Shown piece after piece: positions 1 to 11,589 of a stretch of DNA of 64,000 nt (within the stretch, counting starts at the first letter, position 1; each line of letters begins with the position of its first letter). This DNA comes from Phocoena phocoena. Lineage: Eukaryota > Chordata > Mammalia > Artiodactyla > Phocoenidae. Position numbers and translations under genes: made by a program. The DNA is taken from the NCBI RefSeq assembly GCF_963924675.1, contig NC_089221.1:140162263-140226262 (forward strand), written 5' to 3'. Below the pieces are notes generated by a model, which did not search any database, was not told the DNA's origin, and was given only the letters and a program-made list of their open reading frames with translations.

Positions 1-704
1 CATTCTTATACACTAGTGATGAAAAATCTGAAAGTGAAATTAAGAAAACACTCCCATTTACCATGGCAACAAAAAGAATAAAATATCTAGGAATAAACCT
101 ACCTAAGGAGACAAAAGACCTGTATGCAGAAAATTATAAGACACTGATGAAAGAAATTAAAGATGATACAAATAGATGGAGAGATATACCATGTTCTTGG
201 ATTGGAAGAATCAACACTGTGAAAATGACTCTACTACCCAAAGCAATCTACAGATTCAATGCAATCCCTATCAAACTATCACTGGCATTTTTCATAGAAC
301 TAGAACAAAAAATTTCATAATTTGTATGGAAACACAAAAGACCCCGAATAGCCAAAGCAATCTTGAGAATGAAAAACGGAGCTGGAGGAATCAGGCTCCC
401 TGACTTCTGACTATACTACAAAGCTACAGTAATCAAGACAGTATGGTACTGGCACAAAAACAGAAAGATAGATCAATGGAACAGGATAGAAAGCCCAGAG
501 ATAAACCCATTCACATATGGTCACCTTATCTTTGATAAAGGAGGCAAGAATATACAGTGGAGAAAAGACAGCCTCTTCCATAAGTGGTGCTGGGAAAACT
601 GGACAGGTACATGTAAAATTAGGAAATTAAAACACTCCCTAACACCATACACAAAAGTAAACTCAAAAAGGATTAAAGACCTAAATGTAAGGTCAGACAC
701 TATA
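1..704 (+). mobile_element. L1 LINE fragment, ORF2 C-terminal part
   Basis: This is the C-terminal part of an L1 ORF2 (reverse transcriptase/endonuclease protein) entering from the left edge. It is collinear with the other L1 copies at 19500-20180 and 32640-33320. The frame from 63 reads [20 protein letters not shown] and ends at a TAA at 318-320, where the related copies have a glutamine codon. L1 similarity stops abruptly near 704, before the Cys-rich C-terminus, with no 3'UTR or poly(A). So the 3' end was deleted, or this is the inverted 5' part of a minus-strand, twin-primed L1 lying to the left. It cannot encode a working protein. Confidence 0.93.
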
Positions 705-1610
705 AAACCCACTCACAGGTCAAGTGGTAGTCACGTCCTTTCAATGTCCTCCTCCAACACAAGGCAAGAGTTAAACTATCTACTTCCATCCACTGATCCT
801 GTTCAGTGATAATTCTGAAACTAGAAATCCTCTCATGCCAAAACACTGGATGGGTAACAGGTTTTGTGGAATGCACAGCAGTACACACAGAAGCTAGGGT
901 GTGCCTTAACTCTCCACAATTTCACCGAGTCCCTATGTCTACAGTACACAGAGGGGACACAGAAGGGACAGCATTAACAAGAAAATCCTTTTCTAATCTC
1001 TGCCCTTACACGACCCCACCCTATCAACTTTCCAGAAGGAAAGGCAGAAATGAAACAGATCAAAGTCTCTACTTTCTCTGCTCAGTGCCCTCAACAGACA
1101 ACATAAATGTGCAGAACCATACCTTTATCCTGCCTTGTGCCTTTCCTATTCAGCACCCTGTGCAAGATCAGAGGTTTCTGGGAGCCTCATTGCCTACACG
1201 CTCCTGCTCTGCTGTCAGTCTCATAGCACTCCTCTTTCTCCACCCACGACAGGGCTCAGCATCTCACCAATGAGCCTTCATTCAGAGCCAAAAAGAAAGG
1301 GAAAAGTGGGAGTAAAAGAACAGAACTCCTAGCATGAGTATCCCTGATATAAACCTCCATAAACTAACACTTGGGCGTTGGCAACCCCCTCCTCCAGCCC
1401 TAATAAATCTACTTCTCTAAGGTAGGGACCAGCAATGTGCATTTTTAATTGCTCTTCCAAGGTGAATTTTACCCAGTTCTCCAGGTGAACCACTGGATTT
1501 TATGATTCAGAAAAGGAGCAAGGCAAAGTTTAAATATCTTGAACAGAAATTTAAAGGCAAAAAAAAGACATTTTAAAGTCACAACACAGGAAGGAATTTT
1601 GCTGTCAGAC
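705..1610. other. Unique DNA, no gene recognised
   Basis: No recognisable gene. A 155-codon open frame at 806-1273 has no domain, signal or low-complexity pattern I recognise and looks like chance. A short stretch around 1425-1495 resembles the end of a hAT-type MER element, but only weakly. Confidence 0.5.
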
Positions 1611-2040
1611 TTATACAATTTTTAATTTTTTAAGAGAACAATTATTATCAGCAAACATCTGAAGGAAATCTGGTCCATCTATTTTACTTGTTTTGACATC
1701 TGCAGATAAAGACAAGCTGGAGGGAAAAACAGGTTTAAGGTTTGCAGCAATTAGTTAATTTGCGACTGATTATTTAAAATACAATACATGCAGCTCTGTG
1801 CTTCTCCAGAGGGGAGAATTACAAATTACTATGGTGGTTGTTGCTGCTGCCACCGCTGCTATTATTGTTGTTTTTAGAAGATTGCAGCCTTCAGATGTTT
1901 ATGAATATTAATATTGTTAGAGGCTTGTCAGGTTGCCATAGCCACCTCGGTTCCCTTCTGCCAGGACATAAAGCACTGGGAGTCAGAATTGCAAAGGAAT
2001 CCACAATGTAAATGCAACCTGGGAAGCCGCCTCTTTCCTT
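1611..2040. other. Repeat-free block, candidate conserved non-coding element
   Basis: This stretch resembles no repeat I know. It has several AT-rich homeodomain-like cores (taattt, ttaatt, aattag around 1750-1765) and a trinucleotide-like run of gtt/gct/att units at 1838-1875. No splice-site-bounded open frame is visible. Calling it regulatory is an inference from composition only. Confidence 0.25.
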
Positions 2041-2093
2041 CCCACATTTCCACACCTTGTTCGTTTTGATACATTGACCAAAACACAACTGCA

Positions 2094-3311
2094 GTGGGAT
2101 TGCTGGGTTGTATGGTAGTTGTATTTGTAGTTTTTTAAGGAACCTCCATACTGCTCTCCATAGTGGCTGTATCAATTTACATTCCCACCAACAGTGCAAG
2201 AGGGTTCCCTTTTCTCCACACCCTCTCCAGCATTTGTTGTTTGTAGATTTTTTGATGATGGCCATTCTGACCGGTGTGAGATGATATCTCATTGTAGTTT
2301 TGATTTGCATTTCTCTAATGATTAGTGATGTTGAGCATTCTTTCATGTGTTTGTTGGCAGTCTGTATATCTTCTTTGGAGAAATGTCTATTTAGCTCTTT
2401 TGCCCATTTTTGGATTGGGTTGTTTGTTTTTTTGTTATTGAGCTGCTTGCAGATTTTGGAGATTAATCCTTTGTCAGTTGCTTCATTTGCAAATATCTTC
2501 TCCCATTCTGAGGGTTGTCTTTTGGTCTTCTTTATGGTTTCCTTTGCTGTGCAAAAGCTTTTAAGTTTCATTAGATCCCATTTGTTTATTTTTGTTTTTA
2601 TTTGCATTTCTCTAGGAGGTGGGTCAAAAAGGATCTTGCTGTGATTTATGTCATAGATTGTTCTGCCTATGTTTTCCTCTAAGAGTTTGATAGTGTCTGG
2701 CCTTACATTTAGGTCTTTAATCCATTTTGAGTTTATTTTTGTGTATGGTGTTAGGGAGTGTTCTAATTTCATACTTTTACATGTGGCACATATATACAAT
2801 GGAATATTACTCAGCCATTGAAAGAAACGAAATTGAGTTATTTGTAGTGAGGTGGATAGACCTAGAGTCTGTCATACAGAGTGAAGTAAGTCAGAAAGAG
2901 AAAAACAAATACCGTATGCTAACACATATGTATGGAATCTTAAAAAAAAATGTCATGAAGAACCTAGGGGTAAGATGGGAATAAAGACACAGACCTACTA
3001 GAGCATGGACTTGAGGATATGGGGAGGGGGAAGGGTAAGCTGTGACACAGTGAGAGAGTGGCATGGACATATATACACTACCAAACGTAAAATAGATAGC
3101 TAGTGGGAAGCAGCCACATAGCACAGGGAGATCAGCTAGGTGCTTTGTGACCACCTAGAGGGGTGGGATAGGGAAGGTGGGAGGGAGGGAGACGCAAGAG
3201 GGAAGAGATATGGAGATATATGTATACATATAGCTGATTCACTTTGTTATACAGCATAAACTAACACACTATTGTAAAGCAATTATACTCCAAAAAAGAT
3301 GTTAAAAAAAA
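2094..3311 (+). mobile_element. 5'-inverted (twin-primed) L1 insertion
   Basis: One L1 insertion in two opposed halves. From about 2094 to 2784 the DNA is the reverse complement of ORF2 3' sequence (equivalent to 20097-20794 in the L1 downstream); read on the minus strand it gives the frame [20 protein letters not shown]. From 2781 to 3311 it is the plus-strand L1 3' end, including the last ORF2 codons, the 3'UTR and a short A tract. The halves meet at a shared 'atgt' (2781-2784), and about 133 nt of L1 between them are missing. Outer end, inner end and gap order match twin priming. No clear target-site duplication was found. Confidence 0.9.
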
Positions 3312-3995
3312 CCACACCCGCTTCCCTAGCTAGCCCGCTAGCCCTCTCATGCTTGTGTTCTCTCCAGCTTATTTACCCTCCCTCTCTCCCCTCCATTCCC
3401 CTAGTACCCCTTCACTGTGCTCTTTTAAACCCTTGGACACACATTCTCACTCAAACCCTTCTAGTAACACTTCCTCTACCTTCTCTCCTAAACTGAAACT
3501 TGGCGTTGCCCAGATAATGATAATACTGAACTCTCAAGTGTACACAGATCCTGGTGATGTCATCTTTCCTCCCCCCCCCTCCACCGCCAGTCCACCCCTA
3601 GTCCCATCATCCCCAAATCTCAGGGACTACAAGTAGGTCATCATCAATCTCAGTATTTCTGCTTCCTCTGCTGATTCACCATTTCCATTCAAGGACTCCT
3701 CTCTCCTTTGAACTTCCTCTGTCTGACCATGCCACCCTTTTCTGATCTCCCTCTTTGTCTTCTGGCCTCTGGGGGACCTCCAAGCTTTCCTGTTGGTGCT
3801 GCCCCTCCCCCACTGAGAGGCCACACATGGACTAGACCCCCAGCCACAGTCACTTGACCCCCTCTACTCCAAATCTGCTGCTTCAGCTCCATCTTGTGCC
3901 GATTTAAGTTCCACCTACAGGCCCAAAGCCAGTGCTTCCAGCACTGGGATAATTTTCCTACAACTTAACTGACATTCTCTTTGCAACCCCAAAGC
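3312..3995. other. Unique, C/T-rich DNA
   Basis: No gene or repeat recognised. The stretch 3340-3800 is rich in C and T, including a run of nine C at about 3572-3580. The open frames here are composition artefacts. Confidence 0.5.
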
Positions 3996-3999
3996 ATGG

Positions 4000-4170
4000 C
4001 AAGCAATAGGACGCGGTGCTTAGGATTAAACTCCACAGGTAAAGTCCTGGCTTTACCACTTAACTGCTGTCGTGGTTCAGCGCAAGCTATTGAACTTTCC
4101 AGGCCTCAGCTTTCTCATCCATAAAATGATGACAATAATATCATCTATTTCATAGGTTTGTTATGAAGAC
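4000..4170 (+). repeat. MIR SINE
   Basis: Sense-oriented MIR core. The order 'cctggctttaccactta', 'ctgctgt', 'tgaactttccaggcctcag', 'catccataaaatgatgacaa' and 'tcataggtttgttatgaa' follows the MIR consensus at the divergence expected of this old tRNA-derived family. Confidence 0.8.
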
Positions 4171-4179
4171 TGAAAAAGA

Positions 4180-4770
4180 AACCTCCTTAGTATAATTTGG
4201 ACTTTATGAAGGTAAGCGAAAGCCCAACTCAGACTAGCATAAAAAAACAAAAGTGTTTTATTGGCTCACTTTTCTCAAAGTCCAGAGGAAAGGTAGGCTT
4301 CAGCCTTGGATTGATTCAGGGGTTCAGCCATGGATCAAGGATCTAATTTCTCTTCCTCTGTTCTGTCTTCTAAGGTGTCAGATTCAGTTTAAGGCTGGTT
4401 CTCCCTCATGCTTATGAGAGGCTATCATTGGATTATAGGCTTCCTCATCCAAAACAAAGGGTGAAGAAAATGATCACTTTGAAAAGCTCTCCCAGAATAG
4501 TAATGGAGGACTTTTCCAGACATTCTTAGAAAACCTCTCAGGTCCCATTGTCCAGTGTGAATAACAAGCCCATTCTGGAACCATTGCCTGGATCAGAGGA
4601 ATTACTAATTGGCTCAGACCTGCTCAAATGGACCAATCACTGTAGCATAAGAGAGGGGATTACAAACCCTGGAAAATATTTATCTGCCTATAAACTGTAC
4701 AGTAAGTATGAGATGGAGACAGAGAGGGGAATGGATGCTGGGGAAATGACCTAAGATCCACTGTGCAGAG
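4180..4770. repeat. Possible ancient interspersed repeat, family not named
   Basis: The start (gtgttttattggctcac, about 4252-4268) and the following text resemble an old mammalian repeat I cannot name with confidence. No coding potential. It could also be unique DNA. Confidence 0.3.
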
Positions 4771-4879
4771 TCAACTCCTTAGTTAATGATGGGTAATTAG
4801 TAAACACTATGCTAATATTAGCACTTATTATTATGTCATTTTTACCTTTGATGACTACTTCTCATTCTTCTTTGTATTA

Positions 4880-5060
4880 TCATTTATTATTTACATGATA
4901 GTCTCTCTATACTCTCCCATCCTCAAGCTTGTCAATACTTAAGGCAGTGTGCTTTCCTGAGTTTTTTTTACCCCTAACGTGGTTCACCCCAAACTCTGTA
5001 CCTAGCAGAGTGAATAAAAAAAAGAGAGTTTCAATAAATGCTGGTTGAATACATGAATAG
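4880..5060 (+). repeat. L2 LINE 3' end
   Basis: The sequence ends 'tacctagcagagtgaataaa' followed by 'tcaataaatgctggttgaat', the usual L2 3' end pattern (cost/size text then 'aataaatg..ttgaat'). An A-rich stretch sits between the two parts. Confidence 0.65.
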
Positions 5061-6930
5061 ACTATAAAACTGGTTCTACCCAGTGACAAAGCCTCTCTGG
5101 CATGAGTTAAAGATTATGCAATGTTCTCATGCCCTTCAGTAAAGAACAACTTAACACACTTAAAAAATATTCTTTCTTGTACAAAATAATATTACTAACC
5201 CCCCATTGATTACCCAGGCACAGACAGCGAATATGTCTTTGTTATCTTCTAACTGATCAGTAAAAGCTTATTCCTTAACACAATTACACACAATTTATAC
5301 TTTTTCAGTTTTCTTTCACAATAACTTTTGAAGTAGATGATTCCATTTGACCAGACTACATGCAGTACAAAGAATACTATGAGACACGTGATTTTTTTTT
5401 TGGTCACTGTACCCTCATAATGAAAGCTAAGAAACCTTCAAATGGGTACTTTTTAACTAAGAGCTATACTTCTCAAAACCACAAATTAACAGGAAAAACT
5501 CCCATATTACACAGTACGAAGTTATAAAATATTTATGTAGGAAAAGACTTCCCTGTTCAGATTATTCTTTAAAATGTCCCATTTTACATAAAATATACTT
5601 CAATTTTAAACCAACTTAGATATATGCCTTATTCTGCCTTGTTGTTTTTGGTAAATAACATCACTTCCAAAGAAGTTTATTTTAATGTTTTTAAAAAGTA
5701 GGTAATATTAGCAATTCTATAATGCAACTTACTAATGGGTAGCTGTAATTTTTAGATAGACATGGTAAATGGCTCTGTACGTGAGGGTTTTTTTAAATTC
5801 TTTGTATTTCTTTTAAATTCTGCAGGATTCCAGAATTTTATTACCTGAAAATTATCTGACTTTTAAAATATATATTATTAAACTTGAAAGTGTCTTTGAG
5901 AGAAGAAAAGTGTGTGGTAGACTATAAAACATACTAGCAGCCTAAGAGTAAAATGAGGGAAAATGTAGATTCCCTGTCTTTTAACTGACAGGCTGTAGCA
6001 ATGCAGAACCTTCACTTCTTGTCTGTGGAGACCATGCAGTGAATTTTAAGAGTGGAATCTGATGAAAGAGTAAAACAAGAAATGTTTAGAGAATATAAAC
6101 TAGTCAGACTATCTGAATTTCATGAAAAAGACAGTAATAAATTTAAAACTAATTATAGCACATGAGTCCAATCCGGGTAAAACTACATATATAAAGCTAT
6201 ATTATACATTTGACATCTAATAATCCACGTGCACAACCTCTCATGTTTTTATTTCATGTGCCTCTTAAAATTGCCACCTTGGTTATCTCTAGCCTCAAGC
6301 TTTCCACCATCCAATACAAAGTACAGCCTCAGAAAATAATGAAACAACATGAAGGATAGTTAATGCAGTGGACAGTAGTAATACATCCCCATAGAATTTG
6401 ATGCCTGACGCAACTCCATGAAGTAGATATTGTTGCCTGAGGCCAAGATGCTAAATAATTTTTCTCTATGCTTCTGAGTATTGGGAATCAGGTCCCAAAG
6501 CCCCTAACTGCATTGCAATGTGACATCTAACCAAGAAGTCTCTTTCCCAAAGCAACATCCAGCAGAGAAAGTGTGCACCGTTGATCTCATACATCCAACT
6601 AAATAGCCAAAAGGCTGTGCAATGTAAGTTATTCTATTACCTCTGTTGGATTTGGGGGATGAGTCACTTGGGTGAGTCTTCTGTTGTTTCCTCAGTGATC
6701 AGCATGCTTGATGGAGCAGCCAAAGTTCGTTCAAACCCGTACTCCCTGCAGTCTCCACTCTGGCTTTTCTGGTGACCCTAAGTATAGAAACAGTTTAGGA
6801 TGCAACAAACATACTATAGAAAGAGCCCTAACCTCAGTCATGTTTACAAGTGACCGCTTTGAGATGCACAATATCATTCAATATTTGAAAGAAAAAATTA
6901 AGAGAAAAATTAAGTGCCTTTTTTGCCCAT
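5061..6930. other. Unique AT-rich DNA
   Basis: About 1.9 kb without a gene, RNA or clear repeat. The open frames at 6581-6932 have no recognisable domain and are probably chance. Confidence 0.5.
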
Positions 6931-6947
6931 AAAATTTAAACAATATG

Positions 6948-7170
6948 GGGGCTTCCCTGGTGGCGCAGTGGTTGAGAGTCCACCTGCCGATGAGAGTCCG
7001 TGCCGAACGACACGGGTTCGTGCCCCGGTGCGGGAGGATACCACATGCCGCGGAGTGGCTGGGCCCGTGAGCCGTGGCCGCTGAGCCTGCGCCTCCGGAG
7101 CCTGTGCTCCGCAACGGGAGAGACCACAGCAGTGAGAGGCCCGCGTACCGCAAAAAAAAAAAAAGAAAAA
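6948..7170 (+). mobile_element. CHR-type tRNA-derived SINE
   Basis: A complete element from 'gggcttccctggtggcgcag' to 'gcgtaccgc' and an A tail. The A box (tggcgcagtgg) and B box (gggttcgtgcc) of RNA polymerase III are visible near the 5' end. A perfect 17-bp target-site duplication, aaaatttaaacaatatg, lies at 6931-6947 and 7171-7187. The body has a short local deletion after the A box (gatgagagtcc). Confidence 0.96.
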
Positions 7171-7254
7171 AAAATTTAAACAATATGAATTTTTTTAAAT
7201 GTCTCACTTGTGGGTAGATAAATTGATGCACTCATGATGGATTTAAATTTTAAA

Positions 7255-8040
7255 TATGCATACCTTTTGAGCCAGTAATTCCATTTCTATAAATGTATCC
7301 CTCGAAAAGTATTCAAAGATACATGCAAAAAATATTACAGTGTTGGGGTTTCCCTGGTGGCACAGTGGTTAAGAATCCGCCTGCCAATGCAGGGGACACA
7401 GGTTCGAGCTCTGGTCTGGGAGGATCCCACATACCGCGGAGCAACAAAGCCCGTGCACCACAGCTGCTGAGCCTGCGCTCTAGAGCCCGTGAGCCACAAC
7501 TACTGAGCCCGCATGCCACAACTGCTGAAGCCTGCATGCCTGGAGGCTATGCTCTGCAGCAGGAGAGGCCACCGCAATAAGAAGCCACACACCGTAGCAG
7601 AGCAACTAGATAAAGCCCCTGCGCAGCAGCGAGGACCCAACGCAGCCAAAAAAAAATATTACAGTGTTGAATAAGAAAGTAGCTAAATTTATTAAAGTAA
7701 ATCCATGCAATGGAATGCCATGAAGCCTCTAGAAAGAATAAGGTAAATCTATATATACTGATATGGAAAATATCCCAATTTTATTGCAGAGTGAGGAAAA
7801 GCAGTTTGATAACAAATCTTTAATATGATTTCTATTTGCACATTATGATCTTATTTGTGAAAAGGCTGTATATGTATTTTTTTCCTTGTAGACATAGAAA
7901 TTTCTGGAAGTACAAGATACACAAAATACTGATAGCCTGTGGAGTGGGAGAAGGGCCAATGTGGGATACAACAGGACCTTAACTTTCCACCTTATCTTTC
8001 CTTTATGTTGAAAATTTTTACCATGAGAAGGGCAAAAAAT
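7255..8040 (+). repeat. Ancient L1 (L1M-type) 3' fragment
   Basis: The outer parts (7255-7345 and 7670-8040) read like the end of an old L1 ORF2 and 3'UTR: 'gagccagtaattccatttct', then 'tccatgcaatggaatgccat' and 'gtaaatctatatatactgat'. A CHR SINE at 7346-7650 interrupts it. Too decayed to translate. Confidence 0.65.
7346..7650 (+). mobile_element. Long CHR-type (CHR-1-like) SINE
   Basis: Starts like the other CHR SINEs but is about 305 bp long, with extra internal sequence (cacaactactgagcccgc) and a different 3' end (gacccaacgcagcc plus A tail), as in the longer CHR-1 type. A perfect 19-bp target-site duplication, aaaaaatattacagtgttg, lies at 7327-7345 and 7651-7669. Confidence 0.94.
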
Positions 8041-8154
8041 TCTCTTCTCCCATGTCCTGGCTGTATGAGGGTGAATATGGATGATGTAAATGTTCCATGT
8101 AAAGAACCTGTCAGACACCTGGAACCCATGAATGTTGGTTCTCCCATTCAAACA

Positions 8155-8190
8155 CGAGTGTGTGTGTGTGCACACACAAACACACAACCG
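8155..8190. repeat. (TG)n/(CA)n microsatellite
   Basis: Alternating tg units run directly into ca units (gtgtgtgtgtgtgcacacac), so the tract is self-complementary. Confidence 0.85.
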
Positions 8191-8520
8191 ACTCCTTTCC
8201 AACACCTTTTGAATCCTGACACCATTTTACATGCCACCAATCTTACCATACATCTCCATTATCTTTTAGATATCCTTATTCCATTCAAGGGAGAATTGAA
8301 GAAAGGCACAAGGAGAAGATTTAATTTGGGCATTGTTGTCCCCTAATACCTAGCTTAGGTTTTTTCAAAAGAGAAAGGTAGTATTTTATTTTCCATTTTC
8401 AAAACAGCGGGAAATACCTTCCCAGGTACTCTCAGTGACATAGGAAAATACTTCGTCCTGCTCCCTACTCCAACCAATCTTGAAAGAGAGACTGGGGTGG
8501 AACATTTAAAACATGCCTTG

Positions 8521-8708
8521 GGGCTTCCCTGGTGGCGCAGTGGTTGAGAGTCCGCCTGCCGATGCAGGAGACATGGGTTCCTGCCCCAGTCCGGGAGGAT
8601 CCCACATGCCGCAGAGTGGCTGGGCCCATGAGCCATGGCCGCTGAGCCTGCGCGTCCGGAGCCTGTGCTCCGCAGCGGGAGAGGCCACAACAGTGAGAGG
8701 CCCGTTCA
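8521..8708 (+). mobile_element. CHR-type SINE lacking its tail
   Basis: A normal 5' end and body, but the element stops at 'gtgagaggcccg'. The last bases (cgtaccgc) and the A tail are missing and no target-site duplication is visible. A small deletion over the 3' junction would explain this. Confidence 0.93.
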
Positions 8709-9260
8709 TGCATAATAATGTTGAAATAACCCTCCGTGAATTGTGGGGATTCTGACAGGCAGTGAAATTTATGACTCCTTTCCTCCATCCCAAATCACAG
8801 AAACAGCAAAAAGCTATCTTCCAGGTCAAGTGTCTCCAAAATAGATGTTGATCTCACACCCCAGCAGTAAAGAAACTTTGAACAAGCATCCTCAATGTAT
8901 TTTTATTTACTTATAAGTCATATACATCACACCATTGTACTAATATATTAAAATATTAGCAAATATAAAAGTAGAACATAAAATGGATGAAATTTAAAAT
9001 ACACAGAAAATCAAGCATCTAGTATTTTCTTCCCACACTCACCCAATGGGATACTGTTCCAAGTAACTCAAATAGCAGCTACCATGGTGTCTCATACACA
9101 ATTATGAAGTTTACATTTGTAATATCACATGAGTTATTATACCAATGAAAAAGTTTCAGGACAATGCTTTCTGTTTTAATGCCTCCTCAGATGGCCTAGA
9201 AGTATATAATTAAATTGAGAAAATAAATAATTCTTCTTTCAACTTGTTGGGGGGAGAGTG
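8709..9260. other. Unique DNA
   Basis: AT-rich sequence with no recognised gene or repeat. Confidence 0.5.
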
Positions 9261-9261
9261 G

Positions 9262-9440
9262 ATAATATTTAATGAGTCCTTTCTCAGTGCCAAGATTTAA
9301 AACATCTCATATTTAATTTTCCCAACAACTCTGTATGGTGGACCCTTTACAGATAGAGAAAGAGGATTAAAGTGGTCCAAGATCAACTAGTTAGAAACTG
9401 GTAAGGGACATTATCAGAATCTGGTTGGACTTATTTCAAT
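9262..9440 (-). repeat. MIR SINE
   Basis: Reverse-strand MIR: 'aatatttaatgagtcctttctcagtgccaag', then 'cccaacaactctgtatgg', 'ttacagatagagaaagagg' and 'gatcaactagttagaaact' are in the antisense MIR order. Confidence 0.7.
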
Positions 9441-9511
9441 ATCTAAACACTTAGTCCTCTTTACTGCCTAGAAAAGAAAAACATTAGGGGTCAAAAATGT
9501 GTAAACATGGT

Positions 9512-9717
9512 GGGCTTCCCTGGTGGCGCAGTGGTTGGGGGTCCGCCTGCCGATGCAGGGGACACGGGTTCGTGCCCTGGTCCAGGAGGATCCCACATGC
9601 CGCGAAGCGGTTGGGTCCGTGAGCCATGGCCGCTGGGCCTGCGCGTCCGGAGCCTGTGCTCCGCTACGGGAGAGGCCGCAGCGGTGAGAGGCCCGCGTAC
9701 CGCAAAAAAACAAAAAC
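9512..9717 (+). mobile_element. CHR-type SINE
   Basis: Complete element from gggcttccctgg to gcgtaccgc and an A-rich tail. A perfect 19-bp target-site duplication, aaaaatgtgtaaacatggt, lies at 9493-9511 and 9718-9736. A box and B box are intact. Confidence 0.96.
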
Positions 9718-9833
9718 AAAAATGTGTAAACATGGTTATAGAATCTGAGATTACAAAATACTGTGGAGTCAAAAAGATGAGAAGCAGTTTGAGAGTTGGG
9801 CCTTCTCTCCTATATCCATGATTTCTATCGCTC

Positions 9834-9945
9834 TCTTTTTTTTTTTTTGGGGGGGGATCTTAGTTCCCTGACCAGGGATTGAATCTGGGCCCTCATCAGT
9901 GAGAGCATGGAGCCCTAACCACTAGACCGCCAGGGAATTCCCTCT
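9834..9945 (-). mobile_element. CHR-L/Bov-tA-like tRNA-derived SINE
   Basis: Read on the minus strand: 'gggaattccctggcggtc', then 'agtggttagggctcc', 'gggcccagattcaatccct' and 'ggtcagggaactaagatcc' followed by an A tail. That is the short cetartiodactyl SINE type. Likely 12-bp target duplication with two mismatches: ctatcgctctct near 9826 and ctgtcactctct near 9943. It is older than the CHR elements nearby. Confidence 0.85.
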
Positions 9946-10207
9946 GTCACTCTCTTGCTACATAGAGTGATTTTTCTGTAGCTAAAGTGGAATAGGACCC
10001 TGCTGTATTAATCCCTGGGCACAGTTAACTCTAAGAATTTTGGTAGGAGAGGTTTAGGAAAATTTTTTTTCACAAATTTTTAAGTTATCACTCTATATCC
10101 TATTACTTTCTTCAAATTGAAAATAAAACCCACATAGATTTTTTTTTAACTTTAAATTGTGCATATCATTTATGTGAAAATTCTTCTTCAAAGAACTTAC
10201 TCTGAGT

Positions 10208-10432
10208 CAGTGGTTTTCAATGGCAGAGAAATTTTGGCTCCTAGGGGACATTTGGCAATGTCTGCAGACTGTTTTGGCTGTCACAACGAGGAGTGGAGGT
10301 GCTACTGGCATCTAGTGGATAGAGGCCAGGGATGCTGCCCACCATCCTAAAGTGCACAGGACAGTCCCCTACAACAACAACAAAAGGTTTCCTTCCCAAA
10401 ATGTCAACAGTGCCAAGTTTGAGAAACTTCGC
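10208..10432 (+). mobile_element. MER5A-like hAT-Charlie element
   Basis: A non-autonomous DNA transposon. Starts 'cagtggttttcaatgg', contains 'ggggacatttggcaatgtct' and 'gctactggcatctagtgg', and ends 'aagtttgagaaact', matching MER5A along its length. Its 8-bp duplication cannot be read confidently. Confidence 0.88.
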
Positions 10433-10790
10433 GCTAAGGAAATAATCAGTAATATGTCAAAGATGACTATCCAGATGTGTTCATTAGCACTGTTTGTGAC
10501 AGTTTCATAATCTGAGACTCATTAAATTACAGTGCCTCCATTCACTGGAATGCTGTAGACATTAAAATGATGTGAAAGTTTTTAATAATATGAAGAAATG
10601 CTCATGATATTTGTCCTAAAATAATATATTTAGTATGATTAGAGCATTGTAAAAGTATACATATACTGTGTATAGGCCTGGAAACTACTTTGAAAGAGTA
10701 TCAACCAAAATATTTATACCATTTATTTTACCATTTATTTCTAAAGAGTGGTAGGGAATCCATACAAAAGATACTTCACAATTAATGTCA
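10433..10790 (+). repeat. Ancient L1 3'UTR-like fragment
   Basis: Order of segments (single-copy target wording such as 'cactggaatgctgtagacat', then 'gaagaaatgctcatgatat') resembles the 3' part of old L1M elements. Divergence is high, so the family is uncertain. Confidence 0.45.
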
Positions 10791-11585
10791 TTAAAAATAC
10801 CTACACCATTTATCATCCTGAGGAGAAGGACATTTGATATAAGCCATTTTCTCAAAAGCTACACAAACTCCTTAAGTATATAAGGCTTTGTACCCTTTCT
10901 TTTCTGAATGTGTCATTGGAAGAGTTTTACTTCCTGACATCAAGTTCTTTAATGGTAGAACAGAGGAGCTGCAGGTGTTTCTCACCAGGTGCCTCCTGAT
11001 GGCAGCAGGCAGAGTTCACTGGGTATTTTTGTTCAAAGCCAAAATAGCACCTACTATTCTCATTCCTTCTCTTTAAAAGCCTTCATTGTCATACTATGAT
11101 TCAAAAGTAGAATTACTCGCTTCCACCCACACCAAAAACAGTATGGTCATGACACTCTGCAAATTCAATAAATGTTTCAAACATCATGAACACTCATCCC
11201 CAGTTGAGAATGTTTTATGAGTAAAAGGCATTATGATATTGTCTGCTATGCAGCCTTATAACTTCCATACTGGGGTTTAAACTGTTGATGTTGCTGATAA
11301 ATTATCGTTATTTTAGTGACCAGTAGCCTCATGTGAAGAAGGAAGCAAAATGGCAACAAGTTCTCATAAATACCACAATGTTTATATCAATCAACAAAAC
11401 TGATTAGTTTTGCTCAGCAGTATAACTGAACTTCTAATCTGGATTGGAGAGAAAGGGAAGGTGGGGGTGGGGTGAAGTGGGGACAATTTGGCCACGCTAC
11501 TTGATGTCAATATAATACAAGTAGAAATTTTAAATTTTTATGGTATAGTAAAGGAAAAAAAAAAACCTCCCATAAAAGAGATAGA
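10791..11585. other. Unique DNA
   Basis: No recognised gene or repeat. A G-rich tract lies at about 11455-11482. Confidence 0.45.
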
Positions 11586-11589
11586 TCTC

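Noticed and set aside
806..1273. A 155-codon open frame that might be a small gene
   Set aside because: No recognisable domain, poor codon pattern and no splice context; such lengths occur by chance in this much DNA.
2300..2644. A plus-strand open frame of 114 codons
   Set aside because: It is the antisense of L1 ORF2 within the inverted half of the twin-primed element.
1891..2799. A 302-codon minus-strand frame as an intact protein
   Set aside because: It is a chimera: inverted L1 ORF2 followed by unrelated flanking DNA after about position 2094.
6948..7170. tRNA gene suggested by A and B boxes in the CHR elements
   Set aside because: The boxes belong to SINE heads; no tRNA cloverleaf is complete, and poly(A) plus target duplications show retroposition.
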